From assembly GCA_937998695.1 (NCBI GenBank), contig CALLCO010000116.1, forward strand, positions 1-51,008: a stretch of 51,008 bases of DNA, given 5' to 3'. The position numbers and the translations under genes were made by a program. Position 1 is the stretch's first letter, and every line of letters begins with the position of its first letter. Below are positions 27,614 to 36,515 of this stretch, piece after piece. Below the pieces are notes generated by a model. It did not search any database and was not told where the DNA came from. It saw only the letters and a list, made by a program, of their open reading frames with translations. This DNA is from Candidatus Ozemibacteraceae bacterium. GTDB lineage: Bacteria > Muiribacteriota > Ozemobacteria > Ozemobacterales > Ozemobacteraceae.

Positions 27614-28904
27614 ATACTACAACCGCATCGATCGCATCGCCGGAAACGTCGCCACCTTGAAGGCCACCAACGTCGCCTACGAAGAGCTGGCAGAGATCGA
27701 GGGGAAGGCCGGCAAATCGTTCGCCCAGGTCATCCGCGTCGATGGCGACGACGTCTCGCTGCAGATCTTCTCGGGCACCCGCGGCGTCTCCACCGGCGAC
27801 CGGGTCTCCTTCCTCGGGTCGTCCATGCGGTTCAGTTTCTCCGACAACCTGTTGGGCCGCATCTTCACCGGCGGCGGTGAGCCCCGCGACGGGCGCACGG
27901 CGCTGACAGACAACCTCGTCATGGTCGGAGGGCCCGCTGTCAACCCCGCCGTGCGCCTGATGCCGCACCGGATGATCCCCACCAACATCCCGATGATCGA
28001 CGTCTTCAACACCCTGGTCGAGGGGCAGAAGCTGCCCATCTTCTCGATCCCGGGCGAGCCCTATAACGAGCTGCTGGCCCGCATCGCCCTGCAGGCCGAG
28101 GCCGACGTCATCATCCTGGGCGGCATGGGCCTGAAATACGACGAGTATCTGTACTTCAAGAACCGGCTCGAGGAAGGCGGCGCCATGTCCCGCTCGATCC
28201 TGTTCATCCACACCGCGTCCGACCCCGTCGTCGAATGCCTGCAGACCCCCGACATCGCTCTCACCGTGGCCGAGAAGTTCGCCGTGCAGGGGAAGCGCGT
28301 CCTCGTCCTGCTCACCGACATGACCAGCTTCGCCAACGCCATGAAGGAGATCGCCATCACCATGGAGCAGATCCCTTCCAACCGCGGCTTCCCGGGCGAT
28401 CTGTATTCGCAGCTGGCCGCCCGCTACGAGAAGGCCGTCGTCTTCGAAGATGCCGGCTCGGTCACCATCATGGCGGTCACCACCATGCCGGGCGACGACG
28501 TCACCCACCCTGTCCCCGACAACACCGGCTACATCACCGAGGGCCAGTTCTACGTCAAGGGCGGCGTCATCGAGCCGTTCGGCTCGCTGTCGCGCCTCAA
28601 ACAGCTGGTCAACGGCAAGACCCGTGACGATCACCGCGCCATCATGGACGGCTGTATCCAGCTCTATGCCAAATGCCGCGAGACCCGCGAGAAGCGGGCC
28701 ATGGGCTTCGAAATGTCCTCGTGGGACCACAAGCTCCTGAAATACGGCGAGGCGTTCGAAGCCCGCATCATGGATCTTTCGCTCAACATTCCCCTGTTCG
28801 ACGCCCTGAACATGTGCTGGAACATCCTCGCCGAGAGCTTCGAACCCCGCGAGACCGGCATCCGGTCGAACCTCACCGAGAAATACTGGCCGAAGAAAGC
28901 ATGA
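27606..28904 (+). CDS. atpB: V-type ATPase regulatory subunit B
   Basis: Subunit B alternates with A in the head and binds nucleotide non-catalytically. The product (432 residues) starts [19 protein letters not shown]. Where A has a P-loop, B has [17 protein letters not shown], and it also has the conserved [15 protein letters not shown] and [16 protein letters not shown]. This is the short form typical of spirochaete-type operons. Confidence 0.96.
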   Translation: MRKYYNRIDRIAGNVATLKATNVAYEELAEIEGKAGKSFAQVIRVDGDDVSLQIFSGTRGVSTGDRVSFLGSSMRFSFSDNLLGRIFTGGGEPRDGRTALTDNLVMVGGPAVNPAVRLMPHRMIPTNIPMIDVFNTLVEGQKLPIFSIPGEPYNELLARIALQAEADVIILGGMGLKYDEYLYFKNRLEEGGAMSRSILFIHTASDPVVECLQTPDIALTVAEKFAVQGKRVLVLLTDMTSFANAMKEIAITMEQIPSNRGFPGDLYSQLAARYEKAVVFEDAGSVTIMAVTTMPGDDVTHPVPDNTGYITEGQFYVKGGVIEPFGSLSRLKQLVNGKTRDDHRAIMDGCIQLYAKCRETREKRAMGFEMSSWDHKLLKYGEAFEARIMDLSLNIPLFDALNMCWNILAESFEPRETGIRSNLTEKYWPKKA

Positions 28905-28927
28905 ACCGCCGCAGGAGCTGACAGGCG

Positions 28928-29548
28928 ATGGCCGAGAAGATCAAGAAGACGCGCCCGGAACTGCTGCGCCAGCGGCGGTCCTTGGCCATGTTCAAACGCT
29001 TCCTGCCCACCCTGTTGCTGAAGAAGCAACAGATCCAGATGGAGATCCAGAAGGTGCGGGTCGAGCGTGCGCGCGTGCGCGGCGAGATCGACCACCGCAT
29101 CGCCCAGATCGACCGCTGGGTCGCCCTGTTCAGCGAATCGATCCCCGGCCCCGTCACCCGGCTGGTCCGGGTCAAAGACATCCAGCGCGGGGTCAAGAAC
29201 GTCGCCGGTATCGACCTGCCCATCCTCGTCTCGGTCGTCTACGAGGTGCGGCCCTACAGCCTGTTCGCCACCCCGCCCTGGGTGGACCAGGGCGTCGCCT
29301 TCGTCAAGGCGTTGCTCGAACTGCGCGAATGGATCAAGGTGTTGATGGAGCAGGAGCGCGTCCTGCAGAAGGAGCTGCGCAAAGTGACCCAGCGGGTCAA
29401 CCTGTTTGAGAAGATCATGATCCCGCGCGCCGTCGAGAACATCCGCGTCATCCGCATCGCCCTCGGGGAAGAGCAGGTGGCGGGCGTCGGTCGGGCCAAG
29501 ATCGCCAAGGGCAAGACCCAGGCCGCGGCAGCCGGAGGTGCGGCATGA
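28928..29548 (+). CDS. atpD: V-type ATPase subunit D (central rotor shaft)
   Basis: Subunit D is the coiled-coil shaft turning inside the A/B head. The 206-residue protein has the family start (RPELLRQRRSLAMFKRFLPTL), two long antiparallel helices and the C-terminal NLFEKIMIPRAVENIRVIRI signature. A short basic Ala/Gly-rich tail follows. GCAGGAGCTGACAGGCG precedes the ATG. The stop overlaps atpI (ATGA). Confidence 0.94.
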   Translation: MAEKIKKTRPELLRQRRSLAMFKRFLPTLLLKKQQIQMEIQKVRVERARVRGEIDHRIAQIDRWVALFSESIPGPVTRLVRVKDIQRGVKNVAGIDLPILVSVVYEVRPYSLFATPPWVDQGVAFVKALLELREWIKVLMEQERVLQKELRKVTQRVNLFEKIMIPRAVENIRVIRIALGEEQVAGVGRAKIAKGKTQAAAAGGAA

Positions 29549-31302
29549 TCGCTCCCATGAAGAGCCTGCTGCTGGCCGGTCGCCAGGCGGATCGCACCGC
29601 CGTCCTGACCATCCTGCAGGAGGCGGGCGTCGTCCATGTCGAGCCCGTCGACCCCGCCGGCCTGCACGTGCCGGCCGACCTGCTGAAAGACATCGAGAAG
29701 GTCGGCCAGGCCATCGATGTGCTGGCCCAGGTCACCCCCGCCGAAGGGCAGATCCCGCCGCCGGGCACTCCGTCGCGCATCGTCGACGAGTTCCAGGCCG
29801 ATTTCGTCCTGCTGACCCGCCTCGAGACCGACAAGGTGACCCTGGCCCACGAGATCGACCGGGTCGCCCCCTGGGGCCGCATCGCCCGGGACGACCTGCA
29901 GGCCCTGCGGGCCCGCGGCTTGCACGTCGAGTTCTTCATCTGCCCCGCCGGCTACGCCGGAGCCATCCAGGCCGATGTCTGTCAGACCCTGTCCGAACAC
30001 GCCGGGGAAGAATACGTCCTGGCCATCGCCAAGGCCCCCATTGCCGAAGCGCCGCCCGCCAAGCGCATTCCCCAGCCCGAACGCGACGTGCACGAATGGC
30101 GGGCGGCTCTCGCCACCGTGCTCGACGAGGAGAAACGCCTACGCGAGAATATGCGCGAACTGGCCAAGCGCCTGCCCGAGATCCGGGCCTACCAGCAGGA
30201 GCTGCTCGAACGCAAGCGGTTCGCCGAGGTTGAATCCGGTCTGCTAACCGAGGGACCCATCTTCGTGCTGCGGGGTTGGCTGCCCGCCGCCAGTGAATCC
30301 ATGCTTCGGAACGCCCTTGACCGGGCGAAACTACCGGTCGGCCTCCAGCTCGCCGATCCCACCGACGACGAGCAGCCGCCCACCAAGCTCGACAACCCCT
30401 GGTGGTGCCGTCCGATCGAGGTGCTGTTCTCCCTGCTGGGGGTCGTGCCTGGCTACCGCGAGGCCGATATCAGCCCCATCTTCTTTCCCGCCCTGATCGT
30501 CTTCACCGCCTTCCTGATCGGCGATGCCGGGTATGGCCTGGTCGCCGGGGTGGCGCTCGCCGTTGCCTTCAAGCCTCTCATCGGCCGCGGAATTCCCCGG
30601 CCCGTCCTCGAACTGTTCCTGGCCCTGTTCGCCGGCACGTTCCTGTATGGGGTGGTCACCAACACCTGGTTCGGCGAGGCCCCCGTCGCCCTCAATCGGT
30701 TCCGCCTGCTGTCCGACAACCCCGAGGTCGCCACCAAGACCTTGAAATGGCTGTGCTTCCTGATCGGGGCGGTGCATCTGACGGCCGCCCACGTGTGGAA
30801 GATCATGCGCCGTTCCTGGGAACCCGCTCTGCTAGGGGAAATCGGCTGGCTGCTCTTCATCTGGCCCATGTATGCCCTCGTGCTCGTGCTGGTCAACGAC
30901 GAACCCGCCCCGGCCTGGATGCTCCCGGGCTTCGGCCTCTCGCTCGCCTTGATCCTGCTGTTCACCGCCCCCTCCTGGAATCTCTTGTCGGCGATCGGTC
31001 GGGGCCTGGGGGCCATCGCCCTCAATGCCGCCTCCTTCCTCTCCGACATCATCAGCTACATCCGCCTGTGGGCGGTCGGCCTGGCTGGCGGCATCCTCGC
31101 CCACAGTTTCAACGAGTTGGCCCGGCCGCTGCCGCTGGTACTGATGGTGCTGGTGCTGGTCGCCGCCCATCTGATGAACTTCGCCCTGGGACTGGTCGCC
31201 CTCTTCGCCCATGGCGTCCGTCTGAATCTGTTGGAATTCTCGAACCACCTCGGCATGGAATGGCTGGGGCGCGAGTTCGATCCGTTCCGGAAAAGATCGT
31301 GA
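29545..31302 (+). CDS. atpI: V-type ATPase subunit I/a (membrane stator)
   Basis: Subunit I provides the ion half-channels against the K ring. The 585-residue product has a cytosolic N-terminal part (about 1-305) with a coiled coil near 185-225, and a C-terminal membrane part with about seven or eight helices. Conserved signatures are FLIGDAGYGLVAG and SYIRLWAVGLAGGILAH, the latter carrying the essential arginine next to the rotor. The protein is short, as in spirochaete/chlamydial enzymes. Confidence 0.93.
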   Translation: MIAPMKSLLLAGRQADRTAVLTILQEAGVVHVEPVDPAGLHVPADLLKDIEKVGQAIDVLAQVTPAEGQIPPPGTPSRIVDEFQADFVLLTRLETDKVTLAHEIDRVAPWGRIARDDLQALRARGLHVEFFICPAGYAGAIQADVCQTLSEHAGEEYVLAIAKAPIAEAPPAKRIPQPERDVHEWRAALATVLDEEKRLRENMRELAKRLPEIRAYQQELLERKRFAEVESGLLTEGPIFVLRGWLPAASESMLRNALDRAKLPVGLQLADPTDDEQPPTKLDNPWWCRPIEVLFSLLGVVPGYREADISPIFFPALIVFTAFLIGDAGYGLVAGVALAVAFKPLIGRGIPRPVLELFLALFAGTFLYGVVTNTWFGEAPVALNRFRLLSDNPEVATKTLKWLCFLIGAVHLTAAHVWKIMRRSWEPALLGEIGWLLFIWPMYALVLVLVNDEPAPAWMLPGFGLSLALILLFTAPSWNLLSAIGRGLGAIALNAASFLSDIISYIRLWAVGLAGGILAHSFNELARPLPLVLMVLVLVAAHLMNFALGLVALFAHGVRLNLLEFSNHLGMEWLGREFDPFRKRS

Positions 31303-31332
31303 GCGCAATCCATCGCACAAGGAGCTGAAATC

Positions 31333-31821
31333 ATGTTGGAAGTCATCGGAAAACTGTCCGCCGGTCTGGTCCTCGGTCTGGGTGCCATCGGCAGCGCCCT
31401 CGGCATCTATGCGGCCGGCTCGGCGGCGGCCGGGGCCTGGGCCAGCGAAGGGAAGGCCGGCAAAAACCTGTCCTTCCAATACATCATCATGGTGGCGGCC
31501 CCCATCAGCCAGACCCTCTATTCCATGATTCTGATGAACAGCATGCTGACCAAAGCGGCCACCCCGGAGAACGCCCTGCTGCTGCTGGGGGCTGCCATCG
31601 GATGCGGCCTCGGCGAACTCTTCTCGGCCTGGGGCCAGGGCCAGATCGGCGCGGCCGGCGTGCGCTGCCTCAACGAGAGCGGCGGCAAGGGCTTTGGTCT
31701 GATCATCATCGCCCTTGGCATCATCGAGACGGTCGGCATCTTCGCGATGGTTTTCGGCCTGTCGATCCTGGGCAAGGCCACCGAGATCGCCGCCGTGGCC
31801 GGCGCGGCCGCGGGTCGCTAG
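31333..31821 (+). CDS. atpK: V-type ATPase proteolipid subunit K with Na+-type ligands
   Basis: The rotor-ring subunit: 162 residues, four membrane helices in two hairpins. Helix 4 carries the ion-binding glutamate E132 in ALGIIETVGIF. Helix 2 carries S59-Q60 in APISQTLYS and helix 3 Q102 in SAWGQGQIGAAG. Aligned by eye with Enterococcus hirae NtpK these match T64(S)/Q65, Q110 and E139, which coordinate Na+ there. Sodium coupling is therefore plausible but not proved; L61 of NtpK corresponds to an Ala here. AAGGAG precedes the ATG, and a strong terminator follows. Confidence 0.92.
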   Translation: MLEVIGKLSAGLVLGLGAIGSALGIYAAGSAAAGAWASEGKAGKNLSFQYIIMVAAPISQTLYSMILMNSMLTKAATPENALLLLGAAIGCGLGELFSAWGQGQIGAAGVRCLNESGGKGFGLIIIALGIIETVGIFAMVFGLSILGKATEIAAVAGAAAGR

Positions 31822-31873
31822 GAGAATCTCGCGGCTGGGGCCGGCGAACCGGTCCCCCCTTCCACACATTCCC

Positions 31874-31921
31874 GGAACCGGGGTCGGTCGACGTCAGACC
31901 GACCCCGGTTCCGTCGTTTTT
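31874..31921 (+). terminator. Strong factor-independent terminator of the V-ATPase operon
   Basis: A perfect 15-bp inverted repeat, 31874-31888 (GGAACCGGGGTCGGT) and 31898-31912, with a 9-base loop, is followed by GTCGTTTTT. It lies 52 bases after the atpK stop. Confidence 0.9.
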
Positions 31922-32033
31922 CTCCCTGGCGCGGGGGGAATGCCCCCGGCCCACGCACGGGTTGGAGAAGAGGCATGTCCCTGCCACAGAATGACCCTGT
32001 CTCCCGCGTGGAATGGGAAGGCGGAGGCCGGGG

Positions 32034-34946
32034 TCAGGAGGCGGTCAGTGAGGCGGGAAACTCCTTCTTCAGGTCGTTGAGCCAGAAGCGGAACGCCTCG
32101 ACCTCCGAGCCGACGATGTCGGTCAAGATGACCGCTTCCCGATGGCGGAAGTTCTTGAGGATGAATTCCGATAGAATGACCAGGCAGCCCGGGTCGTCGA
32201 ACAACGCCTTCAACTGCACGAAATAGCCATGAAAGACCGCCTGGCGGGCCTGGCGCTCAGCCGGGGTGAGCTGGCTGCCCCGCCACCATTCCTTGAACGT
32301 GGGGATCTGTAGGAGAAGTTGACGCAGGCAGGTCTTGCCGCGGGGCTGGCGGGCCCAGATGAACAGGATATCGAGCATCGCGGTCAACCGGGTGTCACGG
32401 TCGAGGGACCCGAGGCGGGGCAGCAGTTCGCTCAGATCGCGTTGTCGCAGCACGAACCGCTGGTTGAACTTGCCCGACCCCTCGATGAACCCGGCGACGA
32501 AGTCCGACCAGAACTTGGCCTGGACGATGCTGGGGATGCCCAGCAGGTTGCCCAGGGGCGAAAAGGCGGTGGCGAACGGCCAGGCCATCAGGGTGCGCCA
32601 GAAATTGGCCCGCCGGACCCGTCGGTCGAAATTCCGGATCCGGTTATGGGTGGTGATGTACAGGCCATTGGCGACACACAGAAAGAGGAATTTGACCAGT
32701 TCGAAGATCATCCCCCCCTGGATCAGAGTGAACCCTAGCAGATGGGGCACCTCGACCGTTCCCTCGGGGTAAGGCCAGAGGGCATCGAACTGGAGTTTGA
32801 CCAGGCCCAGGATGGGGACGCTGAAGCCTGTCCAGAACAAGGATTGAGCGAGGTTGTCCCAGTTGACGTTGCGCAGGGACCAGTTCTTGAAATCGGAACC
32901 GGACGAAGCGATCAGGTCGACCAGGAGGTTGCGAATGCCGGTGATGAAGAACCACAGGCTGGCGAAGGTCATACCCGTGACCAGCATGAACTGGAAATTC
33001 ATCCAGGTGAAGGCGACGGCGAACCCGACCAGGATGCGCAGCACACTCTTGAGGGTCGGGTTGAGGTAGGTCCAGAACTGGGTGAAGGTGATGACCTTGG
33101 AGTCGGGCTCGTCGCCGACCAGGTTGCGGATGGGCTTGCCGATCTTGCCCATGCAGATGACGTCGAGGCTTTCCTCGTCGAGGGCTTCCTCGGGCACCTT
33201 CTTCCCTTTGGTCACCACCAGCTTGGCGATGGGCCGGGCCAGCTTGTAGTGCGAGTCGAGGAAGGGCTGCCGGATGGCGGGCGGGATGCTCGAGGTGCGG
33301 ATGAACCCCATGCCCGGGATGGCAGGGTCGCGGCCGGTCGAGTCGCTGCCGCAGATGGGCACGATGCCCCGGCCCTGGATGGCGGCCAGGGCGGGTTGGA
33401 CCAGGTCAGGGGTGGCCTCGGGAATCGCGTTCTGTTCGAAGAACCGCGTCAATTCGTCCGCGGGGCCGTTGTTCAGCAGGAAGATGAATTTGTTGAAGAC
33501 GATCAAGTCGTTGGGATTGCGATGGGTGCTGTCGCGCAGGTTGAGCGTCTCGACGTGGGTGATGCGGCTGGCGTGGCGCAGCAGGTTGACCATCGATTCC
33601 TTCAGGCCGATCTCGAGGGGGTGGATCCAGACGGTTTTGCCGCCCTGGGCGATCAGGGTGTCGAGCAGCGGTTGCTCGTCGAGGAAATCACTGTCGTAGT
33701 CGCCCGCCTCGCCGATCTCGATGTACTGGGAGAACAGACCCCATGGCTGCATGGTTTCGTATTGCTCCCGCACCGACTGATACTGAGCGAGGAGGTTCTT
33801 CATCTCCCACTCGCTGTAGATCCCACGATTGAATCGCTCGCGGGCGGCGCTGACCTGGGCCTTCAGCTCGAGAACCCGGTTGTGGAAGATCTCCTTCAGT
33901 TTCTGGTAGAGCACCTCCCCGAGGTGGACCCGGTTGGCCTGCCCGGAGACCACGACCCGGTCCAGGTCTTCCAGGGTGACGGGGGGCAGCCAGCAGGGGC
34001 TCTGTGGCGGATAGCCCGCGTTGAGCTTGGGGCGCTGCACCGTGTTGAATCGCTCGAGGGCGGTCGCCATCGACTTGCGCCGGTTGTCGGCGTTGCGTTT
34101 GAGCCCTTGCAGGAACGGGCCGAAGACCTCGTGGCGGTCGGCAAAGAACGCGAAGAAGGCCCGGCTGTCCTCCATGTCGGGGGGGACGTACATGTAGTGC
34201 CGGCGGGCTCCGCTGCGGCCGACGCTGAACTCGATGCCGATCTGGACGCGGATGCCGAGCAGTTGGCCGGCGGTGAGGGCTTCGTGGATGACCAGCGGTT
34301 CGTCGATGTTCGAGTAGACCAGGGTCAGGCTGGACATGCCCTTGACGAAGGCATCGAGCAGGACCTGGGTCGGGGTCTTGCGCCCTTCCGACAGGAAGTC
34401 ATGGACGTGGTCGTCCCAGCCAAGGTCGAGGTCACGCAGGGGCAGGTCCTCCTCGGGCACCTCGATCATGTGGAACCGGTTCAGGAACTGCCGGATGACC
34501 GCTTCCTGACCGAACGAGGCGAGACCGAAATCGGCCAGGGCCTCCATCTGCCGCCGCTTGTCGCCCTGCGCCTTGACCGCCTCCTTCATCAGGTTGATCT
34601 GGACGCGGGCGGTATTGAGGGGCATGTTGATGGTCTTGGCGTGGAGGGATTGCTCGAGCAGCATCTTGAGGGCGGTCAACCGCTCCTCGGCATTTTGGGG
34701 CACCTGGTCGCGGGCGATCTTGATGTAGGCCTGGGCAATGTTCAGACGTCGCTTGCCGAGGTCCTTGATGAAGCCGCCGGGATGCGAGAAGATGCGGGTG
34801 CCGATCTTCTGGATCGGCTCCTCGAGCTTGTGGTTGAGCGCCTCGGCCATGGCTTCGATTTCGCCGTTGAAGCTGAGCCAGGCGAAGATGCCTTGCAGGA
34901 GGGAGAGGATCACATCCCGCACCAGCCGCCATGTCTTCTTGATCAT
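32034..34946 (-). CDS. Large membrane protein with a degenerate PHP-type domain
   Basis: I do not recognise a named family. The 970-residue protein starts MIKKTWRLVRDVILSLLQG. Residues about 175-545 follow the PHP phosphoesterase pattern: DDHVHDFLSEGRKTP (H180, H182), VYSN at 210-213 where TDHN is expected, GIEF (E239), a helical insertion with a coiled coil (about 340-400), WIHPLE (H442) and GSDSTG (D535; usual SDSH). Four or five membrane segments lie at about 634-676, 703-722, 740-760 and 783-808, then a helical cytosolic tail. Several metal ligands are lost, so catalysis is doubtful. A longer reading to 35282 would overlap glmM and lacks support. Confidence 0.7.
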   Translation of the reverse strand: MIKKTWRLVRDVILSLLQGIFAWLSFNGEIEAMAEALNHKLEEPIQKIGTRIFSHPGGFIKDLGKRRLNIAQAYIKIARDQVPQNAEERLTALKMLLEQSLHAKTINMPLNTARVQINLMKEAVKAQGDKRRQMEALADFGLASFGQEAVIRQFLNRFHMIEVPEEDLPLRDLDLGWDDHVHDFLSEGRKTPTQVLLDAFVKGMSSLTLVYSNIDEPLVIHEALTAGQLLGIRVQIGIEFSVGRSGARRHYMYVPPDMEDSRAFFAFFADRHEVFGPFLQGLKRNADNRRKSMATALERFNTVQRPKLNAGYPPQSPCWLPPVTLEDLDRVVVSGQANRVHLGEVLYQKLKEIFHNRVLELKAQVSAARERFNRGIYSEWEMKNLLAQYQSVREQYETMQPWGLFSQYIEIGEAGDYDSDFLDEQPLLDTLIAQGGKTVWIHPLEIGLKESMVNLLRHASRITHVETLNLRDSTHRNPNDLIVFNKFIFLLNNGPADELTRFFEQNAIPEATPDLVQPALAAIQGRGIVPICGSDSTGRDPAIPGMGFIRTSSIPPAIRQPFLDSHYKLARPIAKLVVTKGKKVPEEALDEESLDVICMGKIGKPIRNLVGDEPDSKVITFTQFWTYLNPTLKSVLRILVGFAVAFTWMNFQFMLVTGMTFASLWFFITGIRNLLVDLIASSGSDFKNWSLRNVNWDNLAQSLFWTGFSVPILGLVKLQFDALWPYPEGTVEVPHLLGFTLIQGGMIFELVKFLFLCVANGLYITTHNRIRNFDRRVRRANFWRTLMAWPFATAFSPLGNLLGIPSIVQAKFWSDFVAGFIEGSGKFNQRFVLRQRDLSELLPRLGSLDRDTRLTAMLDILFIWARQPRGKTCLRQLLLQIPTFKEWWRGSQLTPAERQARQAVFHGYFVQLKALFDDPGCLVILSEFILKNFRHREAVILTDIVGSEVEAFRFWLNDLKKEFPASLTAS

Positions 34947-35055
34947 CTGCTGTATCCGTTTCCGTGATGATGCCGTGACAACAGACAATACCACCCCCCA
35001 TCCCGGGGCGGGGGCCACCGTCGGGAAGTCAGGGGTGGAAGTCGTTGTCGGCGCC

Positions 35056-35084
35056 AGTATACTCCCCGGGTGCCGGCCCGACAA
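35056..35084 (-). promoter_or_regulatory. Candidate promoter of the PHP/membrane protein gene
   Basis: On the minus strand TTGTCG (35079-35084) and TATACT (35056-35061) are 17 bases apart. The -10 sits in the palindrome AGTATACT (35056-35063), which overlaps the region upstream of glmM. The predicted leader is about 100 bases. Confidence 0.4.
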
Positions 35085-35110
35085 GACTACAAGACGTGGG
35101 GAGTGGAGTG

Positions 35111-35119
35111 TGGTAGAAT
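35111..35119 (+). promoter_or_regulatory. Extended -10 promoter of glmM
   Basis: TGTGGTAGAAT ends in TAGAAT (35114-35119) preceded by TGG, an extended -10. No good -35 is visible (AAGACG at 35091). It lies 38 bases before the glmM ATG. Confidence 0.4.
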
Positions 35120-35156
35120 TATGAGAGGAATGTTTTCCGAGACCAAGGAGCGTTCG

Positions 35157-36506
35157 ATGGGCAGACTGTTCGGCACCGACGGGGTGCGGGGCGTGGCCAA
35201 CCGGTATCCGCTGACGGGCGAAACCGCCTTCCGGATCGCCCAGCTGGCCACCCGGCACCTGTTGGACAACCACAAGAAACACAACCGGCCGATGTTCATC
35301 GGCAAGGACACTCGCCTATCCGGCGACTTCCTCGAGCACGCCGTGGCGGCGGGGGTGGCTTCGGTGGGCGCGGAAGCCCGCCTGCTCGGGGTGGTTCCCA
35401 CTCCAACGGTGGCTTTCTTGACCCGCGAGTTGCAGGGCATGGGGGGGATCATGATCAGTGCCTCCCACAACCCGTATCCCGACAATGGCATCAAGATCTT
35501 CAGCCCCGACGGCTACAAGATTCCCGACGCCGTCGAGGAAAAGATCGAGGCCGACTTGGCGGCGGGCGGCAAGAGTGACGGGCCGGTCGGCCAGGACATC
35601 GGTCGGATTGTGGCCGACACCGCTTCGGTCTCCTTCTGGTTGAGCAGCCTGGCCAAGGTGCTGGGCGAGGCCCCCTCGACCCGTCGCCTGAAAGTGGCCA
35701 TCGACTGCGCCAACGGGTCCCTCGCTCCCTGGGCGCCCAAGTTCTTCGCCGATCTCGGGTTCAGCGTCGATGCCATCGGCACCACCCCCACCGGCATCAA
35801 CATCAACGAGAAGGTCGGCTCGACGCACATCCAGGCCCTGGCCCAGGTCATGGCCCGCGAGCATTTCGACGTCGGGTTCTCGTTCGACGGCGACGCCGAC
35901 CGGGTCATCGCCATGACCACCCAGGGCGACATCATCGACGGCGATTACATCCTGGCCATCGTGGCCCGCTACCTGAAACAGCAGGAACGATTGCCCGGCA
36001 ACGCCCTGGTGACCACGGTGATGGCCAACCTCGGCCTCGACATGGCCATGAAGAACCTCGACATCCGCATCTTCAAGACCAAGGTGGGCGACCGGTTCGT
36101 GCTCGAGGAGATGAAGAAGACCCAGGCCGTGGTCGGGGGCGAGCAGTCGGGGCACATCATCCTGTCCGATTACGCCACCACCGGCGATGGTCTGCTGACC
36201 GCCTGCTTCCTGCTCAAGGTGATGCGGGCCACCGGGGCCACCCTGAAAGAACTCAGCGAGGTCATGTCCAAGCTGCCCCAGGTCTTGGTCAACATTCGGG
36301 TCAAGAACAAGAATTTCGAGGCGGTGCCGCAGGTGCTCGACGAGATCCGCACTACCGAACGACGACTGTCGGGGCGGGGGCGCCTGCTGGTGCGCCCCTC
36401 GGGCACCGAGAACCTCGTGCGCGTGATGGCCGAAGGCCCCGACGAAAAAGAGATCCGGCACCTCGTCGACGGTCTCGCCAAGGTCATCTCCGCCCACCTC
36501 TGCTAG
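35157..36506 (+). CDS. glmM: Phosphoglucosamine mutase
   Basis: GlmM converts glucosamine-6-phosphate to glucosamine-1-phosphate on the way to UDP-GlcNAc, for peptidoglycan and LPS. The 449-residue product has RLFGTDGVRG, the phosphoserine loop ISASHNPYPDNGIK (S103), the metal loop DGDADRV and the phosphate-binding RPSGTENLVRVM. ATG 35157 is chosen because AAGGAG lies 6 bases upstream and the protein begins as usual. The gene after it starts 10 bases downstream with a strong ribosome binding site. Confidence 0.97.
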   Translation: MGRLFGTDGVRGVANRYPLTGETAFRIAQLATRHLLDNHKKHNRPMFIGKDTRLSGDFLEHAVAAGVASVGAEARLLGVVPTPTVAFLTRELQGMGGIMISASHNPYPDNGIKIFSPDGYKIPDAVEEKIEADLAAGGKSDGPVGQDIGRIVADTASVSFWLSSLAKVLGEAPSTRRLKVAIDCANGSLAPWAPKFFADLGFSVDAIGTTPTGININEKVGSTHIQALAQVMAREHFDVGFSFDGDADRVIAMTTQGDIIDGDYILAIVARYLKQQERLPGNALVTTVMANLGLDMAMKNLDIRIFKTKVGDRFVLEEMKKTQAVVGGEQSGHIILSDYATTGDGLLTACFLLKVMRATGATLKELSEVMSKLPQVLVNIRVKNKNFEAVPQVLDEIRTTERRLSGRGRLLVRPSGTENLVRVMAEGPDEKEIRHLVDGLAKVISAHLC

Positions 36507-36515
36507 GAGGAAGGA

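Noticed and set aside
32742-34967. Plus-strand frame of 741 codons opposite the PHP/membrane protein
   Set aside because: The minus-strand product has recognisable motifs and membrane helices; this one is acidic and repetitive without domains.
34947-35282. N-terminal extension of the PHP/membrane protein to 35282
   Set aside because: It would run through the glmM promoter and into its coding region; the ATG at 34946 starts a plausible amphipathic helix.
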